Assembly (NCBI RefSeq): GCF_001672815.1 | Contig: NZ_LZKK01000374.1 | Location: 1-60,349, forward strand | Length of the DNA: 60,349 nt | Direction: 5' to 3' | DNA from: Mycobacterium sp. E796 | GTDB taxonomy: Bacteria; Actinomycetota; Actinomycetes; Mycobacteriales; Mycobacteriaceae | Part shown: positions 51,091 to 59,725 of the stretch, in pieces | How positions within the stretch are numbered: the stretch's first letter is position 1 | How the letters are laid out: the number at the start of each line of letters is the position of its first letter | Notes under the pieces: model-generated | The model's input: only the letters and a program-made list of their open reading frames with translations | What the model was told of the DNA's origin: nothing | The model's database searches: none | Translations under genes and position numbers: made by a program

Positions 51091-51507
51091 TCATTTGGTG
51101 TGCGTCGTCTGGTCTTTGGTGAAACGCGACTGCGGTACCTCGTCCCACGTGGCTGGTAAAGCCGTGACGGCAAGCGTGCCGTAGTTGACGGATACGTCAC
51201 CGAGCCGGCCGCGCAGGCGTCGGTAGATGACCCCGTGTGCACCATCGGCGATGTAATCGCGCAGCGAAGCTTCGCTGTCGAAGGCTCCGAACGTCCGGAA
51301 TCTTGCGCGCTCCCAGTCGATATCGAACCCGAAGCGAATCATGCCGGGAAAGGCTTTAGCATGCTCGATCACCGAGGGTATGGCCACCGCGAAGGCCGTC
51401 AGATGTTTCATCCGCCGTACCTGCAGTTGCAACCACACCGACGGATAACCGTCCGCACCCGGTTGCGTCGTCGGCATCGGGTTCTCACCGTCGTACATCA
51501 CTTTCAC
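51091..51507 (-). CDS. Hypothetical dimeric alpha/beta-barrel (monooxygenase-like) protein
   Basis: A 138-residue protein started at GTG 51507, which has AGGGAGG 8 nt upstream; ATG 51498 is the alternative. It has a ferredoxin-like pattern: strand SVWLQLQVRRMKHLTAFAVA, helix SVIEHAKAFPGMIRFGFDID, strand FRTFGAFDSEASLRDYIADG, then AHGVIYRRLRGRL. This resembles DUF3291/antibiotic-monooxygenase-like proteins that handle aromatic or haem-like compounds. No catalytic residue can be named. The operator-like site at 51527-51543 is 20 bp upstream of the start and matches the one before the SDR gene, so the two are probably co-regulated. Confidence 0.78.
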   Translation of the reverse strand: MKVMYDGENPMPTTQPGADGYPSVWLQLQVRRMKHLTAFAVAIPSVIEHAKAFPGMIRFGFDIDWERARFRTFGAFDSEASLRDYIADGAHGVIYRRLRGRLGDVSVNYGTLAVTALPATWDEVPQSRFTKDQTTHTK

Positions 51508-51526
51508 CGCTGACGCCTCCCTGCGA

Positions 51527-51543
51527 TGTTATCGCCGTAAACA
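51527..51543. promoter_or_regulatory. Operator-like site 2 of a repeated pair
   Basis: TGTTATCGCCGTAAACA is a near-perfect palindrome (TGTTWWCG-centre-CGWWAACA type) and matches the site at 50326-50342. It is 20 bp upstream of the barrel-protein gene (start 51507), just before its AGGGAGG ribosome site. Confidence 0.6.
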
Positions 51544-51598
51544 TACCAGGATGACGCGTCGCGGGCAACGGCGGGCGTCCAGTCGCGTGCGGACCGAC

Positions 51599-52126
51599 TC
51601 AGACCGGCGCGCAGCGGTAGTGCACCTGTCGCACGGGTGCGTCACCGAAAGTCTCTGTGCGACAGGCTCCGTCGAACCGCCACCCGTCGCGTTCGTAGAA
51701 CCGGCGGGCGCCGAGGTTCCCGTCCAGCACCCACAGGACGGCTCCCGCCACACCGAGCCGGCGCAGCCGCTCCCGCGCGGCGGCCATGAGCAGCCGCCCG
51801 ATGCCGGTCCGCACGTGCGCGGGGTCGACGTAGATCGCCATCAGCTCGCCGAAATTCGGGAACTCCATCTCGCTGCACAGTCCCGTGGTCGCCAGGCCGC
51901 GGATCGCGGAACCGTCGACCGCGACCACGGTTGACGGCAGCCGAAGCCCGACCCGACCAAAGGTGTAGCGGTCGGCGAAGAACTCGGGCGTCAGGCCGTC
52001 GAGGTAGGCCTGGTCGATCAGCCCGCGATACGCCGACTGCCACGACCGGACCTGCACCCGGGCCACGTCGCGTGCGTCGGCCGGGACGGCCGCCCGCACC
52101 TCGATCACGGGTGCAGTATCGGGCAT
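51599..52126 (-). CDS. GNAT-family N-acetyltransferase
   Basis: A 175-residue GNAT protein. EVRAAVPADARDVARVQVRS is motif C, MAIYVDPAHVRTGIGRLLMA is motif A with the acetyl-CoA pyrophosphate loop (VRTGIGRLL), and AVLWVLDGNLGARRFYERDG is motif B. It transfers an acetyl group to an unknown amine. ATG 52126 is used; a GTG at 52144 adds six residues. Divergent from the SDR at 52173 with about 45 bp between starts. Confidence 0.9.
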   Translation of the reverse strand: MPDTAPVIEVRAAVPADARDVARVQVRSWQSAYRGLIDQAYLDGLTPEFFADRYTFGRVGLRLPSTVVAVDGSAIRGLATTGLCSEMEFPNFGELMAIYVDPAHVRTGIGRLLMAAARERLRRLGVAGAVLWVLDGNLGARRFYERDGWRFDGACRTETFGDAPVRQVHYRCAPV

Positions 52127-52172
52127 AATCGCCAAAATTGACACCCGTCAACTCTCGGGAAGGACGACGAAG

Positions 52173-53021
52173 ATGGCAGACACGGCTTCAATTGGCGTGA
52201 AGGTGCGCGACAAGGTCGTCGTCATCACTGGCGGCGCCCGCGGGATCGGGCTGGCCACCGCGACCGCGCTGCACAACCTGGGCGCCAAGGTCGCGATCGG
52301 CGACATCGACGAGGTGCGGGTGAAGGAATCGGGCGCCGCGCTCGGCCTCGACGTCTACGGGAAGCTCGACGTCACCGACCCGCATTCGTTCGCGGATTTC
52401 CTCGATGAGGTGGAGCGCCAGCTCGGCCCGATCGACGTGCTGATCAACAACGCCGGCATCATGCCCGTCGGGCGGATCATCGACGAGCCGGATGCGGTCA
52501 CCCGCCGCATCCTCGACATCAACGTCTACGGCGTCATCCTCGGCAGCAAGCTGGCGGTGCAGCGCATGGTCCCCCGCCGATCCGGGCACGTCATCAACGT
52601 CGCGTCCCTGGCCGGCGAGCTCTACATCGTCGGCCTGGCCAGCTACTGCGCCAGCAAGCACGCGGTGATCGCGTTCACCGACTCGGCCCGCCTCGAATAC
52701 CGCTCGGCCGGTGTGGAGTTCTCCACGGTGTTGCCAACCTTCGTCAACACCGAGCTGGTCGCCGGGACACCCGGCATGAAGGGGTTCCGCAACGCCGAGC
52801 CCGCCGAGATCGCCGACGCCATCGTCAGGCTGGTGGCCCACCCCAGGCCGCGGGTGCGGATCACCAAGGCCGCCGGCGCGATGGTCGTCTCCCAGAGATT
52901 CTGGCCGCGCAGGATCGCCGAGGGGCTCAACCGCCTGCTCGGCGGCGACCACGTCTTCACCGACGACGTCGATGTCGAGAAGCGCCGGGCCTACGAGGCG
53001 CGGGCCCGCGGGGAGGAGTAG
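52173..53021 (+). CDS. Short-chain dehydrogenase/reductase (Rv1865c-like)
   Basis: A 282-residue classical SDR. VVVITGGARGIGLATATALH is the cofactor motif, the acidic residue in IGDIDEV favours NAD, INNAGIM follows, VINVASLAGE holds the catalytic Ser and YCASKHAVIAF the Tyr/Lys pair. The C-terminal tail (RRIAEGLNRLLGGDHVFTDD) is typical of the mycobacterial SDR group to which Rv1865c belongs, in line with the neighbouring Rv1861-Rv1867-like genes. GGAAGGA precedes ATG 52173. Substrate unknown. Confidence 0.92.
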   Translation: MADTASIGVKVRDKVVVITGGARGIGLATATALHNLGAKVAIGDIDEVRVKESGAALGLDVYGKLDVTDPHSFADFLDEVERQLGPIDVLINNAGIMPVGRIIDEPDAVTRRILDINVYGVILGSKLAVQRMVPRRSGHVINVASLAGELYIVGLASYCASKHAVIAFTDSARLEYRSAGVEFSTVLPTFVNTELVAGTPGMKGFRNAEPAEIADAIVRLVAHPRPRVRITKAAGAMVVSQRFWPRRIAEGLNRLLGGDHVFTDDVDVEKRRAYEARARGEE

Positions 53022-53123
53022 TCGGCGATCGTGAGCGCGGCGCAGCCGGGTGAAGCGGGTCGCCGCCATCGGGAGTAGCTCGCCGACAAGCGCCGTTCAC
53101 CAAAGACACGGACAATCGGGCGG

Positions 53124-55511
53124 GTGACCGCAGAAACCTCGACCACGAATGCCGCAGCCCTCTCGGACGACGAGCTCGCTCTCATCGACAAATATTGGCG
53201 CGCAGCCAATTACCTCTCGGTCGGCCAGATCTACCTCCTGGACAACCCGCTGCTGAGCGAACCGCTGTCGTCCGAGCACGTCAAACCCCGGCTGTTGGGT
53301 CACTGGGGCACCACGCCTGGGCTCAACCTCATCTACGCGCACCTGAACCGGGTCATCCGCAACCGCGACGCCAGCGTCATCTACGTCACCGGGCCCGGCC
53401 ACGGCGGGCCCGGGCTGGTCGCCAACGCGTACCTGGAGGGCACCTACTCCGAGGTGTACACCGGCATCGAGGAAGACGCCGAGGGACTGCGAAAGCTGTT
53501 TCGGCAGTTCTCCTTTCCCGGCGGCATCCCGAGCCACGTCGCGGCCCAGACGCCCGGGTCGATCCACGAGGGCGGCGAGCTGGGCTACGCGCTGGTGCAC
53601 GCCTACGGGGCGGCGTTCGACAACCCGGACCTGGTGGTGGCGTGCGTGGTGGGCGACGGCGAGGCCGAGACCGGGCCCCTGGCCGCCGGCTGGCACTCGA
53701 ATAAGTTCCTGAACCCGGTCACCGACGGCGCCGTGCTGCCCATCCTGCAGCTGAACGGCTACAAGATCGCCAACCCGACCGTGCTGGCCCGCATCCCCCA
53801 CCCCGAACTGGAATCGCTGCTGCGCGGCTACGGCTACCGGCCCATCACGGTCGCCGGTGACGACCCGGCCAACGTGCACCAGCAGCTGGCCGCCGCCCTC
53901 GACGACGCCTTCGACGACATCGCGGCCATTCAACGCGCCGCCCGTACCGGAAGCCGTGCGGAGCGGCCCGTCTGGCCGATGATCGTGCTGCGCACCCCGA
54001 AGGGCTGGACCGGCCCCAAAGTGGTCGACGGCAAGAAGGTGGAGGGCACCTGGCGGGCCCACCAGGTCCCCTTGGCCGAGACCCACGACAACCCGGCCCA
54101 TCGCGCGCAGCTGGAGGAATGGCTGCGCAGCTACGGGCCCGAGGAGTTGTTCGACGCCAGCGGCGCGCTGCGCCCCGAGCTGCGGGCGCTGGCGCCCCGC
54201 GGTGATCGCCGGATGAGCGCCAACCCGCACGCCAACGGCGGGCTGCTGCTGCACGACCTCGACCTGCCCGACTTCCGCGACTACGCGCTGGCCGTGGCGC
54301 AGCCGGCCGCCGAGACGCACGAGGCCACCCGGATGCTGGGCACCTTCCTGCGCGACGTGATCGCGCGCAACCCGGATCGGTTCCGGCTCATGGGCCCCGA
54401 CGAGACCGCCTCCAACCGGCTCGACGCCGTCTACGGGGCGACCGACAAGGTGTGGCTCTCGGAGATCGGGCCCGACGACGAACACCTCGCGCCCGACGGC
54501 CGCGTGATGGAGGTGCTCTCCGAGCACCTGTGCCAGGGCTGGCTCGAGGGCTACCTGCTGACCGGACGGCACGGCCTGTTCAACTGCTACGAGGCGTTCG
54601 TGCACATCGTCGACTCGATGCTCAACCAGCACGCGAAGTGGCTGGCCACCAGCCGGGAACTGCCGTGGCGGCGGCCCATCGCGTCGCTGAACTACCTGCT
54701 GACCTCCCACGTGTGGCGCCAGGACCACAACGGCGCGTCGCATCAGGACCCCGGATTCATCGACCTGGTCGCGAACAAGCGGGCCGAGCTGACGCGGGTG
54801 TACCTGCCGCCGGACGGCAACACGCTGCTGTCGGTGGCGGACCACTGCCTGCGCAGCCGCAACTACGTCAACGTGATCGTCGCCGGCAAGCAGCCCGCGC
54901 TGGCCTATCTGGACATGGACCAGGCCATCGCCCACTGCGCGCGGGGCCTGGGCATCTGGCCGTGGGCGAGCACGGCTAAGTCTTTAGGCGCCGAGCCCGA
55001 CGTGGTGCTGGCCTGCGCCGGGGACATCCCGACGCTGGAAGTGCTCGCGGCCGCCGACATCCTGCGGCGCGAACTACCCGGCCTGGCGGTCCGGGTCGTC
55101 AACGTCGTCGACCTGATGCGGCTGCAGCCGGAATCCGAGCATCCACATGGCTTGCCGGACAAGGAGTTTGACGCGCTGTTCACCCGCGACAAGCCGGTCA
55201 TCTTCGCCTACCACGGCTACCCATGGCTGATCCACCGGCTCACCTACCGGCGCACCAACCACCCGCACATCCACGTGCGGGGCTTCAAGGAGCGCGGCAC
55301 CACGACGACGCCGTTCGACATGGTGATGCTCAACGACCTCGATCGCTTCCATCTGGTCATCGACGTCGTCGACCGGGTGGACGGGCTGGCCAGCCAGGCC
55401 GCCGTGCTGCGTCAGCGCATGGTCGACGCCCGCCTCGCCGCTCGCGCCTACACCCGTGAACACGGCGAGGACGACCCGGCGATCTCGGGGTGGACCTGGG
55501 AAGCGGACTGA
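53124..55511 (+). CDS. xfp: Xylulose-5-phosphate/fructose-6-phosphate phosphoketolase
   Basis: A 795-residue thiamine-diphosphate enzyme of normal length. Phosphoketolase hallmarks are LLGHWGTTPGLNLIYAHLNR, VTGPGHGGPG, FSFPGGIPSHVAAQTPGSIH, and the ThDP motif start VVGDGEAETGPLA. Later come GPDETASNRLDAVY, EGYLLTGRHGLFNCYEAF and TSHVWRQDHNGASHQDPGF. It splits xylulose-5-P or fructose-6-P into acetyl-phosphate plus a shorter sugar phosphate, giving a bypass from the pentose phosphate pathway to acetate. It starts at GTG 53124. No acetate kinase or phosphotransacetylase gene is adjacent. Confidence 0.97.
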   Translation: MTAETSTTNAAALSDDELALIDKYWRAANYLSVGQIYLLDNPLLSEPLSSEHVKPRLLGHWGTTPGLNLIYAHLNRVIRNRDASVIYVTGPGHGGPGLVANAYLEGTYSEVYTGIEEDAEGLRKLFRQFSFPGGIPSHVAAQTPGSIHEGGELGYALVHAYGAAFDNPDLVVACVVGDGEAETGPLAAGWHSNKFLNPVTDGAVLPILQLNGYKIANPTVLARIPHPELESLLRGYGYRPITVAGDDPANVHQQLAAALDDAFDDIAAIQRAARTGSRAERPVWPMIVLRTPKGWTGPKVVDGKKVEGTWRAHQVPLAETHDNPAHRAQLEEWLRSYGPEELFDASGALRPELRALAPRGDRRMSANPHANGGLLLHDLDLPDFRDYALAVAQPAAETHEATRMLGTFLRDVIARNPDRFRLMGPDETASNRLDAVYGATDKVWLSEIGPDDEHLAPDGRVMEVLSEHLCQGWLEGYLLTGRHGLFNCYEAFVHIVDSMLNQHAKWLATSRELPWRRPIASLNYLLTSHVWRQDHNGASHQDPGFIDLVANKRAELTRVYLPPDGNTLLSVADHCLRSRNYVNVIVAGKQPALAYLDMDQAIAHCARGLGIWPWASTAKSLGAEPDVVLACAGDIPTLEVLAAADILRRELPGLAVRVVNVVDLMRLQPESEHPHGLPDKEFDALFTRDKPVIFAYHGYPWLIHRLTYRRTNHPHIHVRGFKERGTTTTPFDMVMLNDLDRFHLVIDVVDRVDGLASQAAVLRQRMVDARLAARAYTREHGEDDPAISGWTWEAD

Positions 55512-55733
55512 GCTGGGCGGGGCTGCCCGATGGTCTGGCACCCTCCCGAACCTGCACCACGCGACCTACCCCGATAGCGGCGACCCACCGCGCGGCTGCC
55601 TGGCCATCCCTTCGGCAGCGGACGAATGGCTTCGGGCGTACCAACGGTTTGCCCAAAGGCCAAAATACCGGGCGGAAACTCGTTACAGTGCCTTGCACCG
55701 GAAGTTCGGTACTGTCCGGACAGGAGAATCCTT

Positions 55734-56981
55734 ATGTCGTATCTGGTGGCGGCACCCGAGTTCTTGGCGTCGGCGGGAACGGATCTGTCCAACCTCGGCT
55801 CAGCGTTGAGCGCCGCGAAAGCGGCCTCGGCGACCCCGACGACTGGCGTGCTGGCCGCGGCTGCGGATGAGGTGTCGTTGGCCATTGCGGCGGTGTTTTC
55901 CGCTCACGGTCAGCGCTTCCAGGCGCTAGGGGCACAGGCGGCGGTGTTTCATGACCAGTTCGTGCAGCTATTGGAGGTCGGCGCAGGGCGGTACGCATTG
56001 GCCGAAACGGCGAATGCCTCGCCTTTGCAGGGTGTCGGGCAGGGCATCATCCCTGGCTTCGGCAGCACAAACCTCGGTTTCGGGAACAACGGCAGCGCAA
56101 ACCTCGGCAGCGGAAACCTGGGCGCCTTCAACGTGGGAAGCGGGAACATTGGCAACAACAATGTCGGCTTCGGCAACTTGGGCAGCAACAACATGGGCTT
56201 GGGGAACCACGGCAATGGAAACCTCGGCTTTGGGCTCACCGGCAACAACATGGTGGGCGTTGGCGCGCTGAATTCCGGCAGCGGAAATTTCGGCTTCGGG
56301 AACTCGGGTAACAACAACATCGGGTTCTTCAACTCGGGTAATAACAACGTCGGCTTCTTCAACTCGGGCACTGGTAACTTCGGCTTCTCGAACTCGGGCA
56401 ACACCAACACAGGGTTCTGGAACGTGGGTGAGGTCAACACCGGCTTTGCAAATTCGGGTGACTACAACATGGGTTTTGCAAACCCGGGCGACTACAACAT
56501 GGGCTTCGGGAACGCCGGCACCAACAACATGGGCTTCGAGAACACGGGCTCGGACAACACGGGAAGCTTCAACGCGGGCGACTTCAACACGGGGTGGGGA
56601 AACTCGGGCGACATCAACACCGGCTTCTACAACTCGGGCAACCTGAACACTGGTTTCGGCAGCTCGGTCAACCAGACTGGTCCGAACTCGGGCTTCGGAA
56701 ACACAGGCACCGGGAACTCGGGGTTCTTTAACCAGGGCCTCAACAACTCGGGCTTCTGGAACTCGAACACCGGCCCCGGCTGCCACAAGACTGGGTTCTT
56801 CAACTCGGGGAGCGGCGTATGGGACACCGGCATCGGGAACTCGGGCAACGCCGACTACAACACGGGCTTCTTCAACTCGGGCGTCGGCGGCTACAACACG
56901 GGCTCCTTCAACTCGGGCATGGACAGCTCCGGGAGCTTCAACACGGGTAATGACCAGTCGGGTTTCTTCGGCCTGTTCTGA
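55734..56981 (+). CDS. PE-family protein with MPTR-type Asn-Gly repeats
   Basis: A 415-residue protein. Residues 1-98 are a classic PE domain: MSYLVAAPEFLASAGTDLSN, then TGVLAAAADEVSLAIAAVFS, AHGQRFQALGAQAAVFHDQF, ending GRYALAETANASPLQ with the ESX secretion signal YxxxE (Tyr87 to Glu91). From about residue 105 to the end the protein is built of NxGxxN/FxNSG pentapeptide-like repeats, the MPTR style normally found in PPE proteins, not the GGAGG repeats of PE_PGRS. ATG 55734 has AGGAGA upstream. It stands alone, without a PPE or ESX gene next to it. Probably type VII secreted and surface-exposed; function unknown. Confidence 0.92.
   Translation: MSYLVAAPEFLASAGTDLSNLGSALSAAKAASATPTTGVLAAAADEVSLAIAAVFSAHGQRFQALGAQAAVFHDQFVQLLEVGAGRYALAETANASPLQGVGQGIIPGFGSTNLGFGNNGSANLGSGNLGAFNVGSGNIGNNNVGFGNLGSNNMGLGNHGNGNLGFGLTGNNMVGVGALNSGSGNFGFGNSGNNNIGFFNSGNNNVGFFNSGTGNFGFSNSGNTNTGFWNVGEVNTGFANSGDYNMGFANPGDYNMGFGNAGTNNMGFENTGSDNTGSFNAGDFNTGWGNSGDINTGFYNSGNLNTGFGSSVNQTGPNSGFGNTGTGNSGFFNQGLNNSGFWNSNTGPGCHKTGFFNSGSGVWDTGIGNSGNADYNTGFFNSGVGGYNTGSFNSGMDSSGSFNTGNDQSGFFGLF
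56047..56975 (+). repeat. Coding MPTR-type repeat array
   Basis: About 310 codons of short repeats encode units such as NSGNNNxGFF, NTGFxNSG and GDYNMGF. The unit GDYNMGFAN/GDYNMGFGN is directly duplicated (about 56458-56512), and the FFNSGNNN(I/V)G units near 56325 are nearly identical, a sign of recent slippage. The array lies wholly inside the PE gene and stays in frame. Confidence 0.88.
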
Positions 56982-57050
56982 CGTTGCAATGAGCGAGTGC
57001 GTGAGCGACTCGAGCGAACCCGTGAACTGGAACCCCCCGATCGCCCGCGG

Positions 57051-57218
57051 CTACGCGGCGCGGGGTTCGCCGGTGGCACCGGAAGGCTCGCCGTAGTCCC
57101 TCGGCTTGTCGGCGTCGATATGCCAGATCCAGTTGCCGTAGAGGGGCCGGTCAACGGCCAGGGCGCCCAACGGTGCGATGACCAGGATCGAGACCAGCGT
57201 CCACACCGTCGTAGCCAT
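57051..57218 (-). CDS. Small single-helix membrane protein
   Basis: A 55-residue protein from ATG 57218 (GGAGGGAG upstream) to TAG at 57051-57053. Residues 4-22 (TVWTLVSILVIAPLGALAVD region) form one hydrophobic segment. The rest is short and polar: RPLYGNWIWHIDADKPRDYG and a Gly/Glu/Pro tail. The clear ribosome site, a membrane segment plus a Trp-rich juxtamembrane part, and its divergent position to the CGNR regulator make it a likely real gene. I do not recognise the family. It may be controlled by the regulator next to it. Confidence 0.6.
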   Translation of the reverse strand: MATTVWTLVSILVIAPLGALAVDRPLYGNWIWHIDADKPRDYGEPSGATGEPRAA

Positions 57219-57240
57219 GAGTTCTCCCTCCGCCGAGTGT

Positions 57241-57261
57241 GTAACCGTCTTAGATAGTTAC
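57241..57261. promoter_or_regulatory. Inverted GTAAC/GTTAC motif before the CGNR regulator
   Basis: GTAAC (57241-57245) and GTTAC (57257-57261) form an inverted repeat with an 11-bp spacer, between the small membrane protein gene and the CGNR gene. A third GTTAC occurs at 57295-57299, touching the CGNR ATG. Candidate autoregulatory site. Confidence 0.35.
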
Positions 57262-57299
57262 AGCTTGCCAGTGCGCGTGAAACCTGTCAAGGTGGTTAC

Positions 57300-57857
57300 A
57301 TGAAGTTCGTCTACGTGAGCGGGCGGCGGTGTTTGGACTTCGCGGGCACGCTGAAATATCGGGGCTCGGCGCGTCGCGAGGAATTGTTGACCGACCCGCA
57401 GCGGGTGTCGGACTGGGCGGTCGGTGCCGGGCTGGTCGATACGCCGCTCGAGATAACCGACGATGAAGTCGCGGCGGCGATCGCGGTGCGCGAAGCCATC
57501 TACCGGGTCGTCGTGGCGGGGCTTGAGGGCGGCCGGCCCGACGCCGCCGATGTTGATCTGTTGAATGCGTACGCATCCCGACCCCAGCTCACGCCGACGT
57601 TGCATCCGGACGGATCGGTCAGCCGCAGCGGTACCGTGCAGCAGCTGCTCGCCGGCCTGGCCGCCGACCTCCTCGACCTTTATGCCGGACCCGACATCGG
57701 CAAGGTCAAAAAGTGCTCCCACCCCGGCTGCACGCGCCTGTACGTCGACGCGTCGCGAGCCCAGAACCGGCATTGGTGCGGGATGAGCACCTGCGGCAAC
57801 CGAGCGAAGGTCCAGGCCTTCCGCGCCCGCCAGCAAGCCGCGGCTCAGCCTTCCTGA
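57300..57857 (+). CDS. ABATE/CGNR zinc-finger regulator
   Basis: A 185-residue protein. The N-terminal ABATE domain includes FVYVSGRRCLDFAGTLKYRG and DDEVAAAIAVREAIYRVVVA (about residues 3-130). The C-terminal CGNR zinc finger has Cys residues in KKCSHPGCTRLYVD and NRHWCGMSTCGNRAKVQAFR, with CGNR at 165-168. The finger is thought to bind DNA and the ABATE domain a small-molecule stress ligand. AAGG precedes ATG 57300. The CPBP protease gene follows after 43 bp on the same strand. Confidence 0.92.
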   Translation: MKFVYVSGRRCLDFAGTLKYRGSARREELLTDPQRVSDWAVGAGLVDTPLEITDDEVAAAIAVREAIYRVVVAGLEGGRPDAADVDLLNAYASRPQLTPTLHPDGSVSRSGTVQQLLAGLAADLLDLYAGPDIGKVKKCSHPGCTRLYVDASRAQNRHWCGMSTCGNRAKVQAFRARQQAAAQPS

Positions 57858-57900
57858 GCGACTGAGCTGGGCGAACGCGACCGGCAGGTAAGCTGGCCCG

Positions 57901-58644
57901 ATGCCCGACGCGACGGTTGCCGACACCGATTTCGTAGCGCCGCACCCGTTCCGGTTCCATCTCGACATCGCCGTCGTGGTCATCGTGCTGGTGCTGACCA
58001 ACCTGATCGCGCACTTCACCACGCCGTGGGCGAGCATCGCGACCGTGCCCGCCGCCGCCGTCGGGCTCGTCGCCTTGATGCGTTACCGCGGGTTGGGCTG
58101 GACCGACCTGGGCCTCGGCCGTGAACACTGGCGGCCCGGGCTGGCCTATGCGCTTGGCGCCGTGGCCGTCGTGGCGTCGGTCATCGCGATCGGCATCCTG
58201 CTGCCGATGACCCGGCCGATGTTCCTGAACAACCACTACGCCACGATCTCCGGCGCCCTGATCGCCTCGATGGTCATCATCCCGCTGCAGACCGTGATCC
58301 CCGAGGAGCTCGCATTTCGCGGGGTGCTGCACGGCGCGCTGAACCGGGCCTGGGGCTTTCGGGGGGTGGCGCTAGGCGGGTCATTGCTGTTCGGTCTGTG
58401 GCACGTCGCCACGTCGCTGGGGCTCACCAGCAACAACGTCGGCTTCACCCGGCTGTTCGGCGGCGGCTTCGTTGGGATGGTGGCCGGCGTGACGCTGGCG
58501 GTCCTGGCCACCGGGGCGGCCGGCTTCGTCTTCAGCTGGCTGCGCCGGCGAAGCGGCAGCCTGATCGCGCCGATCGCGCTGCACTGGTCACTGAACGGGC
58601 TTGGCGCCCTGGCCGCGGCGCTGGTCTGGCACCTGTCGACCTGA
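57901..58644 (+). CDS. CPBP-family intramembrane metalloprotease (Rv1863c-like)
   Basis: A 247-residue multi-pass membrane protein. The CPBP/Abi motifs are all present: EExxxR (Glu135, Glu136, Arg140 in IPEELAFRG), FxxxH (His168 in LFGLWH) and the last motif ALHWSLNG. They form the metal site of a Rce1-type intramembrane protease. In M. tuberculosis the membrane protein Rv1863c occupies the equivalent place next to adhA. It is convergent with adhA (4 bp between the stops). The substrate is unknown. Confidence 0.9.
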   Translation: MPDATVADTDFVAPHPFRFHLDIAVVVIVLVLTNLIAHFTTPWASIATVPAAAVGLVALMRYRGLGWTDLGLGREHWRPGLAYALGAVAVVASVIAIGILLPMTRPMFLNNHYATISGALIASMVIIPLQTVIPEELAFRGVLHGALNRAWGFRGVALGGSLLFGLWHVATSLGLTSNNVGFTRLFGGGFVGMVAGVTLAVLATGAAGFVFSWLRRRSGSLIAPIALHWSLNGLGALAAALVWHLST

Positions 58645-58648
58645 GCGG

Positions 58649-59680
58649 CTAGACCAGCAGCACCGCGGCGCCGGCGATTCGACCGGCGCTTAGATCGCTC
58701 AGGGCCTCGTCGGCCCGGGCAAGCGGATATTCCGGCGTGGTCACCTCGATGCGATGTTCGCCCGCGAAGTCAAGGAATGCGCGCGCGTCGGCCCGCGTGT
58801 TCGACGTGACCGATCGGACCTGGCGCTCCTGGAACAGATGACGCTGATAGTTCAGCGGCGGGATGTCGGACAGGTGGATGCCCGCGATCGCCAGGGTGCC
58901 ACCGCGGTCCAGCGCCTGCAGCGCGGGCAGCACCAGCTCGCCGACCGGCGCGAAAAGGATCGCGGCGTCCAGCGGCACCGGCGGCGGATCGGCCGCGCCC
59001 TGGGCAGACGCGGCGCCGAGTTGCAGCGCCAGCTCGCGCGCCTCGGCCCCGCGGGTCATCACATGCACCTCGGCGCCCTGCGCCAGCGCGACCTGCGCGG
59101 TGATGTGGGCGCTCCCGCCGAAGCCATAGAGGCCCAGCCGCCCACCGGGAGGCAGCTCCGCGCGCAGCAGCGACCGGTATCCGATGATGCCCGCGCACAA
59201 CAATGGCGCCAGCTCGGTGTCGCTGTAGCCGCTCGGCAGGTGGTGCGCGAAAGCGGCCGGGACGGTGGCGAATTCGGCGTATCCCCCGTCGGCGTCCCAC
59301 CCGGTGTAGCGGGACTCCGGACAGAGGTTCTCGTCGCCGCGGCGGCAGTACTTGCACACGCCGCAGGTGTGGCGCAGCCAGGCGATGCCCACCCGGTCGC
59401 CCGTTTTGAACTCGTCACCGGCCTCGGCCCCGACTTCGACGACCTCGCCGACCACCTCATGGCCGGGCGTAACGCCGGTGCGGTGCACCGGCAGGTCGCC
59501 TTCGGTGACGTGCAGGTCGGTGCGGCACACGCCGCACGCCCGCACGGCTACCAGCAACTCCGACGGTGCGGGCCTGGGCACCTCGGCGGTGACTTGTTCG
59601 AGTGGGCCGCTCGCCATGGGGCCGGGGCGGCGCACCCGCCAGGCGCGCATCGTCGTCGTCGTTACCGCTTCGGCCATCAC
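58649..59680 (-). CDS. adhA: Zinc-dependent alcohol dehydrogenase AdhA
   Basis: A 343-residue MDR alcohol dehydrogenase. The catalytic zinc ligands include Cys52 (CGVCRTD) and His74 (GHEVVGEV), and the structural zinc site is Cys106, Cys109, Cys112 and Cys120 (HTCGVCKYCRRGDENLC). The cofactor loop is LGLYGFGGSAHITAQVALAQ, a GxGGxAH variant typical of this AdhA group. It agrees in length and neighbours with M. tuberculosis adhA (Rv1862) as I recall it. It oxidises primary alcohols or reduces aldehydes with NAD(P). Confidence 0.93.
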   Translation of the reverse strand: MMAEAVTTTTMRAWRVRRPGPMASGPLEQVTAEVPRPAPSELLVAVRACGVCRTDLHVTEGDLPVHRTGVTPGHEVVGEVVEVGAEAGDEFKTGDRVGIAWLRHTCGVCKYCRRGDENLCPESRYTGWDADGGYAEFATVPAAFAHHLPSGYSDTELAPLLCAGIIGYRSLLRAELPPGGRLGLYGFGGSAHITAQVALAQGAEVHVMTRGAEARELALQLGAASAQGAADPPPVPLDAAILFAPVGELVLPALQALDRGGTLAIAGIHLSDIPPLNYQRHLFQERQVRSVTSNTRADARAFLDFAGEHRIEVTTPEYPLARADEALSDLSAGRIAGAAVLLV

Positions 59681-59725
59681 CCCATCATGCCGGTATCCGG
59701 AACGGCCGCAACGGGTTAGGCCGGG

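Noticed and set aside
56047..56975. Regularly spaced DNA repeats that could suggest a CRISPR array
   Set aside because: The repeats keep one reading frame encoding MPTR units, vary in sequence, and have no unique spacers or cas genes.
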